Part shown: positions 43,759 through 51,006 of the stretch, piece by piece
Layout: each line of letters opens with the position of its first letter
Numbering within the stretch: position 1 is the stretch's first letter
Assembly: GCF_001422725.1 (NCBI RefSeq)
Contig: NZ_LMMA01000034.1
Location: 131,642-195,641, forward strand
Source of the DNA: Flavobacterium sp. Leaf82
GTDB lineage: Bacteria; Bacteroidota; Bacteroidia; Flavobacteriales; Flavobacteriaceae
DNA length: 64,000 nt
Direction: 5' to 3'
The notes under the pieces: generated by a model
What the model was told of the DNA's origin: nothing
Database searches by the model: none
The model's input: only the letters and a program-made list of their open reading frames with translations
Program-made: the position numbers and the translations under genes

Positions 43759-44718
43759 ATGAAAACAGTTTATGACAATGAAATACTTTTAATCAAACTT
43801 TTAAATGAAACTTTTGAAAAATCTGTTAAAATTCCTCTTGACAAAAATTATTTTTCGGAATTTCAAGACGTAAAAAAATGGAAATGCTATAGTGATTATG
43901 CTGTAGATGGTAATAAACCAAACTCTGTAATAACTTTTACATTATTACCACATGTAGTTAATCCGAATTTTTTATCAGAAACTATAAATTATTATGCGCC
44001 AAAAGACATAAAAAAGACTCGTAATGTAAATGCTAAATTTATTGACTTCATTAGAAAATCTCCTTTTGTTAGTTTTTCTTTTATTTTAAAAAATGACAAC
44101 CACGTATATATACAAAATAAAGAAGGTTTTAAAAATGATATTCTAAAAAGCATGAATATGTTACTTGATACAATTCCCAATTGGACAGCAGAAAACACAA
44201 ATTTAGAACCTTATCATAAAGAAATTATAAAGAAAACAAAACAAGTAATAAGATTAGTAAATGACAACAAGAAAATTAAAATTTTAAAAAACCTTTTTTT
44301 AATAACTTCTATTGGAAGTTATATCTGTACACAATTTGCAAACAAAACTAATGCGGAAATTTTCGGTTGGTTTTCAGATAGAGATGAGATTAATGATGTT
44401 GCAGATCATTATGCCTCTGATTTATTCAATATCCAATTTAATGCTTATCTAAAAAATAGGAATTGTCAATTTATTAGCTCCCGTGCTGACAGCAATACTG
44501 ACGATTGGTATGGAGATTTTATAAAAATACCAGATTTTATTTCGGGGACTTTAGCTGATTTTGATTTGGAAACTAAAAATGTTTCTCATAAAAAATTTCT
44601 GCCAGTTTTAAGAGATTTAATATGTGATAATGAAAGAAATGTTTTTATTTTTGAAATAAATTTTAAATCTGATAATACTCTTGAGTGTTCAAGAATAAAA
44701 TATTATAAAGAAGATTAA
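43759..44718 (+). CDS. Cassette 6: hypothetical protein
   Basis: A 319-aa soluble protein (NETFEKSVKIPLDKNYFSEF; FADHYASD-like VADHYASDLFNIQFNAYL). No domain recognised. It is lysine- and asparagine-rich. The left boundary box is decayed (GGGCAGTAAC), and the box after the gene is GGCGACTGTTAAC. Confidence 0.62.
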   Translation: MKTVYDNEILLIKLLNETFEKSVKIPLDKNYFSEFQDVKKWKCYSDYAVDGNKPNSVITFTLLPHVVNPNFLSETINYYAPKDIKKTRNVNAKFIDFIRKSPFVSFSFILKNDNHVYIQNKEGFKNDILKSMNMLLDTIPNWTAENTNLEPYHKEIIKKTKQVIRLVNDNKKIKILKNLFLITSIGSYICTQFANKTNAEIFGWFSDRDEINDVADHYASDLFNIQFNAYLKNRNCQFISSRADSNTDDWYGDFIKIPDFISGTLADFDLETKNVSHKKFLPVLRDLICDNERNVFIFEINFKSDNTLECSRIKYYKED

Positions 44719-44721
44719 AAT

Positions 44722-44862
44722 GGCGACTGTTAACACACGCTACAATCAATTTGGGCATTAGGCTTAATGGAAAGTTTATTTTGTATTTGCAAGATTTGGC
44801 AAATCCGAAGAATAGGCTTCTTTAATCCCAACTGATTGTGGCGCGAGAACGTTATGCATAAC
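44722..44862 (+). repeat. attC-like site 5, with covarying stem
   Basis: Left arm CGCTACAATCAATTTGGG and right arm CCCAACTGATTGTGGCG pair over about 15 positions. Sites 1, 2 and 4 use a different stem (CAACGGATTT with AAACCCGCTG). Both arms have changed together, so structure and not sequence is conserved. Boxes are GGCGACTGTTAAC and GTTATGCATAAC. Confidence 0.82.
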
Positions 44863-44895
44863 TTTAAAACAACAACTGCGTAAAAAAGAAATCCT

Positions 44896-45996
44896 ATGGC
44901 AAGAAATGATTCAGGATACGCATTGATTACTGGAATTGTATTAATCATTTATGTAATCTATCAAACATTTACAGGGAATTTCATTCCCATTCTTATCCTT
45001 GCAGGTATATTATTAGTCTTTAAAATATTTTTTTGGTGGGCAGAGTCAACACGAAAAAATGAACAACATGCTAATGAATCTAAAAGAGAAATAAACCATA
45101 ATTCCTATTTATTAATACTTCTACTCCTGTCTGGAACATTTGCACATATTTATTTTAAAAATAATCATCAAAATTCTAGTACTGAATCAGTTTCTCCGAA
45201 TATTTCTCCTTTTCCGCAAACAGTTACGGTTAAATCAGAAGCTAAAGAACTTTCAAAAGAAATTTTATGGACATTTGAGAACTTTGGTAATATGGAATTT
45301 AGTCTTCCCGAAAACATGGTATTAAGAGAAAGTTTATCAACTTCACAAGGTAAAGTTTATATTGACGAGAAGCAAAATTTATCATTAACAATAACAGGGG
45401 ATTCTCTTGATGAGGAAAACAAACATAAAACAATTAATGACTTTAAGGATAATTTAAAAGTTTTTGCTGAAACATTTAATGAAAATAATAGACGGAATTT
45501 TAATGATTTTAAACTTGTAAACTATGAAATTGCACCTTTTGGTAATGTTAGAGCAATAAAAATTCAACAAACGTCAACAAAAATCTCAGGAAAAAATATC
45601 GAAATGTTAGTAACCAGTTATGAAATTATAGCAAATCCTAACTTTTATGATATAACTGTTTCATATCCAAAAGACAGTATCAAGTTCGTTAATACTTTCG
45701 AAAAAATAAATAAATCATTTCTATTTAAAATCTTAAATAATGAAAGTGAACTTCAAACAGAAGCTTCAATAAGTTTTAAATCTGGCAATTACATAGTATT
45801 GAATAGCGAAAATGAAAAAATACATTTTTATGATCAACCAAATGAAAATTTTATTAGGAAAGCTTATTTAGTTGGTGAGGAGAATATTTATGTGGAAAAA
45901 GTGTCAGGCGGTTTTGGGTATATAGAATTCAGAAATAGTCGGGGTTTAATTACTAAGGGCTGGGTAAAATTAAAAAATTTAAGTAATAGTAATTAA
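44896..45996 (+). CDS. Cassette 7: membrane protein with C-terminal SH3-like domain
   Basis: A 366-aa protein with hydrophobic segments at about 10-28, 33-50 and 72-87, then an exported-type middle domain. A C-terminal stretch (YIVLNSENEKIHFYDQPNEN; YVEKVSGGFGYIEF; TKGWVKLKNLS) has the pattern of bacterial SH3 domains. Boxes GTTATGCATAAC before and GTGTATAAT after are partly complementary. Confidence 0.7.
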   Translation: MARNDSGYALITGIVLIIYVIYQTFTGNFIPILILAGILLVFKIFFWWAESTRKNEQHANESKREINHNSYLLILLLLSGTFAHIYFKNNHQNSSTESVSPNISPFPQTVTVKSEAKELSKEILWTFENFGNMEFSLPENMVLRESLSTSQGKVYIDEKQNLSLTITGDSLDEENKHKTINDFKDNLKVFAETFNENNRRNFNDFKLVNYEIAPFGNVRAIKIQQTSTKISGKNIEMLVTSYEIIANPNFYDITVSYPKDSIKFVNTFEKINKSFLFKILNNESELQTEASISFKSGNYIVLNSENEKIHFYDQPNENFIRKAYLVGEENIYVEKVSGGFGYIEFRNSRGLITKGWVKLKNLSNSN

Positions 45997-46000
45997 AAAA

Positions 46001-46140
46001 GCTGTGTATAATATCTGCTTCAAAGGATTTGGTAGAATGGTTTAATGGAATGATAGTTGTGTATTTTAATGATTTGGCAAATCCGAAGAATGGTCTTAAT
46101 TTAGTCCCGACCCACTGTGGTATCATAACGTTCGCAAACA
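46001..46140 (+). repeat. attC-like site 6
   Basis: Left box GCTGTGTATAAT (46001-46012), arm CTTCAAAGGATTTGG, core GATTTGGCAAATCCGAAGAA with TCTTAATTTAGTCCC, arm CCCACTGTGG, right box GTTCGCAAACA (46130-46140). The arms are more diverged than in sites 1-5. Confidence 0.7.
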
Positions 46141-46158
46141 GCTTAAAAAATTTAAACT

Positions 46159-46977
46159 ATGGCAATTCAAAGAATAAGAGATTTTCAAAAATCAATTACT
46201 AAAGAACTTATATTAACAAAAGATAGAGTAGAATTTTTAATTGGAAATGCAAACTGGGGAGAAGTTGGAAGGTACAAAGAAGCTATTTTAAGAAAATCAA
46301 TTTCTCAATTTCTACCCTCAAATTTAAAACTTGGAACAGGATTCATAATCGGAAATAACGACCTAATAAATGGACAAGAACCTAGAACTTCAAGTCAACT
46401 TGACATTATAATCTATGATGATAATTTACCTGTCCTTTTTAGGGAAGGAGATTTTGTAATTGTTACTGAAAATTCAGTTAGAGGAGTTATTGAAGTTAAA
46501 TCAACTGTTACAAATTATAGCAATCCTCAAGGTCAAAATCCTCAAGATAATGCATTAAATATTATAATTGACAAATTTAATCGTCTTCAGCAATTTCAAA
46601 CATTTAATCCAATAGGAAATCACAGAAAGAAGTTTGTTGGAATATTCTCGTACAATTATAATCAAGATATTATGGCAGAAAATATTAATGACGCTTTGAG
46701 AAGCTCAAATGGAGTTGTAAACCATATTTCACTTGGACCAAATACATTTATACGCTATTGGGAAAGCACAGCGCACTTGCAACCTCCAACAAATCATGAG
46801 GGAAGAAGCTATATAAAATATAATATTAGAGATCTTTCATTTTCATATTTTATATCAAACTTACTTCATATAGTTTCTGACAATGAACTATTAGAAAGAT
46901 ATTGGTTTTCGTTTCCTATTGAGGGAACAAAAGAAATCCATAGAATTAATCCAATTGTTGAATTAGATCAAATATAA
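46159..46977 (+). CDS. Cassette 8: DUF6602 protein with PD-(D/E)xK-like motif
   Basis: A 272-aa protein with NWGEVGRYKEAILRKSISQF, LPSNLKLGTGFIIGN, then QLDIIIYDDNLPVLF (Asp82) and VRGVIEVKST (Glu112-Val-Lys114). The spacing of Asp and ExK is that of restriction-enzyme-like (PD-(D/E)xK) nucleases. This matches the DUF6602 family. Nuclease activity is not demonstrated. The next cassette encodes a relative. Confidence 0.8.
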   Translation: MAIQRIRDFQKSITKELILTKDRVEFLIGNANWGEVGRYKEAILRKSISQFLPSNLKLGTGFIIGNNDLINGQEPRTSSQLDIIIYDDNLPVLFREGDFVIVTENSVRGVIEVKSTVTNYSNPQGQNPQDNALNIIIDKFNRLQQFQTFNPIGNHRKKFVGIFSYNYNQDIMAENINDALRSSNGVVNHISLGPNTFIRYWESTAHLQPPTNHEGRSYIKYNIRDLSFSYFISNLLHIVSDNELLERYWFSFPIEGTKEIHRINPIVELDQI

Positions 46978-46982
46978 AAAGC

Positions 46983-47121
46983 AGATTTGCTCACGGCTAC
47001 TACAACAGATTTGCCCAATTGGTTTAATTTAAAAATTGTTTGTATTTGAATGTTTTGGCAAATCCGAAGAATGGAATTAATTTAGTACAAAACCGCTAAT
47101 TACCTAAAGGTTGGAATTAAT
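46983..47121 (+). repeat. attC-like site 7
   Basis: Left box AGATTTGCTCAC, left arm GGCTACTACAACAGATTTG, core TTTTGGCAAATCCGAAGAA, degenerate right arm AAAACCGCTAATTACC, right box GTTGGAATTAAT (47110-47121). Confidence 0.7.
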
Positions 47122-47184
47122 TAACCCGCAGAATAAAAAATGAGCAGAAACAAGATTTGATTTCAAAAATAAAAAACAAAAACG

Positions 47185-47976
47185 ATGAAATTCTTACAAG
47201 CTTTAAAAAACTTATCAGCTAAACTTATAAATGAATTTGAAGACAGTAAATTATTTGAGCACTCAGGGGAAAAGGGAGAATTTAGAGAACAAATAATCCA
47301 AGAATTATTAAGACCATTTCTTCCTGAATGCTATAGTTTAGGAACGGGACAAATTTTTTCGCAGAATGACGAAGTAAGTAATCAAATTGATATTGTAATT
47401 TATGATGCAGTTTATTCCAACGTATTGTTCAAATATAAACAAAATAGCCTTTTTCCTTGTGAGTCAGTTTATGGGGAAATAGAGGTAAAATCTAATTTAA
47501 CTACGGACGAATTAAGCTTGAGTATAGATAATATTGCATCTTTGAAAAAATTATGTCGTGAATCATCCGGATTACTTGATTTAACACCTTTTCATAATTT
47601 AGTTTTGGGACCAGGAATGAGTACAAATAATCATAAATTTAACCCATATATTGGGATTATTTTTGCGTATGATGGATTAAGTAAAAATACATTTACCAAT
47701 AAGCTATTAGAAAAATTTAATGAAACGGATAAAGAACTAATGCCTGATTATATATTCAATCAAAAGAAAAAATATATGGCAATGAGAATAAAGGATAACG
47801 AAGTTACTCGCTTTGGAGATGACTATGATACTTTCATTGTTATTGATACAGGAGAAGATACTTTAACAATAATGTTTTTATTATTAAATATTTGTCTTAA
47901 TCAAATAAAGCTTAAAGCTCCTGATTACGATGCATATTTAGTAAATATTCTAACACCTTTATTAAGAAAAAATTAA
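47185..47976 (+). CDS. Cassette 9: second DUF6602 protein with PD-(D/E)xK-like motif
   Basis: A 263-aa relative of cassette 8: CYSLGTGQIFSQNDEVSN, QIDIVIYDAVYSNVLF (Asp69) and YGEIEVKSN (Glu100-Val-Lys102). The two proteins are diverged, so this is not a recent copy. GTTGGAATTAAT before it and ATTACTGCCAAC (47976-47987) after it agree at 10 of 12 positions as complements. It is the last cassette, and only a stub of a site (47976-48000) follows. Confidence 0.8.
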   Translation: MKFLQALKNLSAKLINEFEDSKLFEHSGEKGEFREQIIQELLRPFLPECYSLGTGQIFSQNDEVSNQIDIVIYDAVYSNVLFKYKQNSLFPCESVYGEIEVKSNLTTDELSLSIDNIASLKKLCRESSGLLDLTPFHNLVLGPGMSTNNHKFNPYIGIIFAYDGLSKNTFTNKLLEKFNETDKELMPDYIFNQKKKYMAMRIKDNEVTRFGDDYDTFIVIDTGEDTLTIMFLLLNICLNQIKLKAPDYDAYLVNILTPLLRKN

Positions 47977-48000
47977 TTACTGCCAACAAACGTTTGTGGC
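47976..48000 (+). repeat. Truncated terminal attC-like site
   Basis: ATTACTGCCAAC is the left box of the last cassette, but it is followed by AAACGTTTGTGGC and then unrelated sequence. The array therefore ends by truncation here. GCCAACAAACGTTTGTGGC is nearly palindromic and with the following TTTTT may also end transcription. Confidence 0.55.
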
Positions 48001-48190
48001 TTTTTAATTATTTTTGAAATTTATATTGTAGCTTTCGAGTCATATGCGGATATTAAACTATATGTTTTAACAGAGATCGATTTAACTTAATCAAAATTCT
48101 GCCAGAAGAAAAGAAAAATAGAATAAATAGATTCAAAAGAAAAAATTTAAGATAAAAAAATTTCTACTAATATGAGGTTAGAAGGTGCCA

Positions 48191-48460
48191 TTATTTAATT
48201 TGTTTAATTATTTCTGTTTTCATACTATCAATATCTGCCTTCTTTTTCATTGCTTTCTCATCATAGTTCTTTTGCCTTTTTTTAAAAATAGCTTCTCTTT
48301 GATAAAGGATTATATTTATGCTGTCAAGTTTTTTTTCTAAAATAGCAACTTTTTTATGATTGTTGATGAAGAATGGTAATATTACTAAAATGACTAGAAC
48401 ACAAAAAATTGCTGAATTTAACAGCCATTGTGAGTCGTTTAGTTTTTTAAATAATTTCAT
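48191..48460 (-). CDS. Small membrane-anchored coiled-coil protein
   Basis: An 89-aa protein with one hydrophobic helix (about 13-32) and a charged coiled coil after it (VAILEKKLDSINIILYQREA; KKKADIDSMKTEIIKQ). No known family. It may belong to the mobilization element because it lies next to the relaxase on the same strand. Confidence 0.6.
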   Translation of the reverse strand: MKLFKKLNDSQWLLNSAIFCVLVILVILPFFINNHKKVAILEKKLDSINIILYQREAIFKKRQKNYDEKAMKKKADIDSMKTEIIKQIK

Positions 48461-48568
48461 CAGCGTAAAAAAGATTCAATTTATATGTAGACCAGCTTCG
48501 ATAAAATTAATATAAATTTAAAAGGGTATGCAATTTTAAATTATAATTTTAAACAAATGATTGTTAGA

Positions 48569-49852
48569 CTATAAACCTTGTCTTCTCCCCTTCTTTCTTT
48601 TATTTTTCAATTGATAAGGCAGATATTCACTAGACTGTTCAGCCTGCATTAAAGCATCAATAATATTTTCCATTTTAGTCAGTATTTGAAACTGCTGTTT
48701 TGCATCTTGAAAATTGTTACTTTGATCTGAATTCAAATAAGGTTTAGTAATTTCTAGCCGGTTTCTCTGCGATTCTCTTTTAGCTTCATTTGTAAACGTT
48801 GAACTACATCGGTCTTCAATAGCTTTTGCACTGTACTGTTTCCCTAAACTACTTCCGTTAAAAACGTTTTTGGTTGTGTGATCGACATAAGTAATTCCAT
48901 ATAACAAACCTTTTTCACTTTTTCTGAAAACTGTATTGATACCTTCCTTTTCCAATTGCTTTGCTAAATCATTTAATGAAAAATTCTTTTCTTTAAGTAG
49001 AGCTATATCAATCGCATTTTTCACTCTACTCTTATCTGTTGCATTTCTAGTTGTATTAACTTTAAATTTTTCCTCTAAAAATTTCAAAGTAGGTTTGTTA
49101 TAGAAAGAACTTGCTTTTATTGGGACTCCAATTGGATTCCCTTCTTGATCCAATATTCGATAAACTAATCCCCTTGTTTGAAATATTTTGGAATCTTCTC
49201 TTCCTCGATCTGCCATAATATTACATTGTTTTAATACGGCATTTAGTTCTGGAAGACTTGAATATTTATACTTGTTTAGTACTGTGTTTAAAACACTGTT
49301 AATCGCTTTTTTGGATTCTACGTTTCCGTAATTGACTATTCTTGCAGAAGCTTGTTCTGTAGAAATGTCTTGTTTGTTCTTTTTACCTTCAGCTTTTACA
49401 AGTCCAAATAACTCTTCAATTTCTTTTCGTGCAGGTTCTGATTTTCGTATACCCAAAAGATGCAGGTCAATTCTTTTTCCATCTCTCTGGATATTATTAG
49501 TTACTAGATGCAGGTGCGGATGACCTGCATCATTATGCTGATAAATTAAATATGGTTGTCTGCCAAATCCAATTTTTTGCATGTACATATTTGCAATTTC
49601 TATTAGTTTCTCTTTAGAATGATTTTCCGACGGATCAAAATTCAAAGAAATATGAACACTATTGCGTTTGGCATTTTCATTCAATGATGCCAGTTTTATA
49701 AAACGATTAAGTTTTAAATTAAAACTTAAGTTCTCTAATTCTAAAGGGTAGTTTTCAGCACTAATACATTCAGCAACTCCTGTCTTAACTTTGTTTTCGT
49801 TGTAATTGAGAATGTTATGTATGGAATGACTTGTTTTTATAATTGCAACCAT
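48569..49852 (-). CDS. Relaxase/mobilization nuclease (MobB/BmgA-type)
   Basis: A 427-aa relaxase. The metal-binding three-histidine motif is HNDAGHPHLH (His106, Asp108, His111, His113, His115), and the N-terminal motif is VAIIKTSHSIHNILNYNENK, with Tyr17 a candidate nicking residue. The enzyme nicks the origin of transfer and remains bound to the 5' end during conjugal mobilization. It overlaps the MobC gene by 16 bp. No coupling protein or pilus genes occur, so transfer needs a helper element. Confidence 0.93.
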   Translation of the reverse strand: MVAIIKTSHSIHNILNYNENKVKTGVAECISAENYPLELENLSFNLKLNRFIKLASLNENAKRNSVHISLNFDPSENHSKEKLIEIANMYMQKIGFGRQPYLIYQHNDAGHPHLHLVTNNIQRDGKRIDLHLLGIRKSEPARKEIEELFGLVKAEGKKNKQDISTEQASARIVNYGNVESKKAINSVLNTVLNKYKYSSLPELNAVLKQCNIMADRGREDSKIFQTRGLVYRILDQEGNPIGVPIKASSFYNKPTLKFLEEKFKVNTTRNATDKSRVKNAIDIALLKEKNFSLNDLAKQLEKEGINTVFRKSEKGLLYGITYVDHTTKNVFNGSSLGKQYSAKAIEDRCSSTFTNEAKRESQRNRLEITKPYLNSDQSNNFQDAKQQFQILTKMENIIDALMQAEQSSEYLPYQLKNKRKKGRRQGL

Positions 49853-50232
49853 TGCTCTGATATTTTTTGAGTATGGTTTGTAACTTGATCCATTTTTTCA
49901 AGAAGTCTTTTTTTGTCAATTTCAAACCAAAAAGCCTGCTCTCTAAATTCCGGAATTAGTTTCAGTGTATTAAACTTTTTAGCAATTTGGTTAATATTGT
50001 TACCGATTGCTTTGAGTTCAGCAGTAAGAACAATTGTTTCCTCCATCAAATCATCTAAAGATTGATTTCTGTAAGTACTTACAATTGGTTTATTGAATAA
50101 ATGTTTTCGAATGTGATCGCTTAATTTTCTGCATGTGCTTGCTTTAAATTTACGCTCAATTTGTGCATACTCTTCAGGTGTAAACCTTAACCCGACAATG
50201 CGTGTTCTGTTTGAATTTTCTCTTTTCATCAT
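49837..50232 (-). CDS. mobC: MobC-type mobilization accessory protein
   Basis: A 131-aa protein with a ribbon-helix-helix-like start (RIVGLRFTPEEYAQIERKFK) and the MobC pattern LKAIGNNINQIAKKFN in the second half. Such proteins bind the origin of transfer and help the relaxase nick. It lies upstream of the relaxase with overlapping reading frames. Confidence 0.9.
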   Translation of the reverse strand: MMKRENSNRTRIVGLRFTPEEYAQIERKFKASTCRKLSDHIRKHLFNKPIVSTYRNQSLDDLMEETIVLTAELKAIGNNINQIAKKFNTLKLIPEFREQAFWFEIDKKRLLEKMDQVTNHTQKISEQWLQL

Positions 50233-50500
50233 CTTTCATTTTCATTGTTTTCAAACTCTTTTTCTTTTAGTGTCTCCACCACCGAGTTCCGAGGTAATAG
50301 GTGGCAAGATAGGTCGTTGTTTAACAACGATTCATCTTGCCGATTGCAGGAACGTTGCAATCTTTGAGATTTTTTGGAATTCTTAATGACTTTTAAAAAG
50401 TCTGCCTGCGGTAAATAATCTGGATTGGCTGAGGTTTTTTTTTTTTTTTTAAATTTTACCTCAGATGTTTTTTTTGCAGATTTAAGATTAACCTGCAAAC
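50229..50500. other. Probable oriT region with inverted repeats
   Basis: Directly upstream of mobC. TCGTTGTTTAACAACGA (near 50312-50328) is an 8-1-8 perfect inverted repeat. GATTGCAGGAACGTTGCAATC (near 50341-50361) pairs GATTGC with GCAATC. A 16-T run follows at about 50432. Position and palindromes suit an origin of transfer. An 89-codon minus-strand frame covers it (start near 50498), but its low-complexity sequence makes a gene less likely. Confidence 0.55.
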
Positions 50501-51006
50501 CATAATGGTCAACAGCAAATTTAAGGAATAAAAAAAAGTAAACCTATCATGGTTAAATTATGTCCATGACAGAGCATTTAAATTAAATTTACTTTTAAAA
50601 GAAAAAAAGAAAAAAGAAAGCAATCTAAAATTGGACAATCAGACAGGTGAAGTGCTATAAGTCCCGAAGGGCATTTTTTGAGGAACGAAGAAAAATGTTA
50701 TGCGCACTTCTCTGGCTGTGTCCAAATATCTTGTTTTGTTTTTTTATTTTTGGAATAGTTTTTAAATGCATATATTTCTAATCCTAGCAAAAATAAATTT
50801 GATCGAAGCATTTTGAAATTATTTATAGTAATTTTGAGAATCAACTTTTATAAATATAGATCAACAGTTTTGAGTTGAATTATGAATATTTTTATCTACG
50901 CAAAATCACTTCGTACTTCGTTATTATTTTTGATAAGGAATTCTAGAGCTAATACTATTTAAATAGATAATTAAATAAAAGGTTCATATAATATAAAAGA
51001 GATACG
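50501..51006. other. 506-bp gene-free stretch with structured element
   Basis: Between oriT and the ApeA-like gene. It contains the nested stem-loop element at 50632-50729 (separate entry) and TTATGTCCATGA near 50559-50570, a word also found at 55164-55175 upstream of the recombinase. The rest is AT-rich with no gene. Confidence 0.5.
50632..50729. ncRNA. Candidate structured RNA or DNA cruciform with four stems
   Basis: Outer stem TTGGACA/TGTCCAA, inner stem GAAGTGC/GCACTTC, and between them two hairpins: CCCGAAGGG, and CATTTTT/AAAAATG around a ~12-nt loop. The nesting is too regular for chance. I recall similar words near mobilization genes of Bacteroidota elements. It may be a small RNA, part of oriT, or a replication or recombination site. 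Confidence 0.5.

Noticed and set aside
43385..44948. Minus-strand frames near 43.4-43.7 and 44.7-44.9 kb with similar peptides
   Set aside because: They lie in the attC-like repeats, and their similarity only reflects the repeated DNA.
40857..47121. CRISPR array
   Set aside because: The repeats are ~140 bp, palindromic, separated by whole genes and not by short spacers, and no cas genes are present.
50229..50498. An 89-codon minus-strand frame upstream of mobC
   Set aside because: Low-complexity lysine-rich sequence over a T run and oriT-like palindromes. It is better explained as non-coding, though it overlaps mobC by ATGA.
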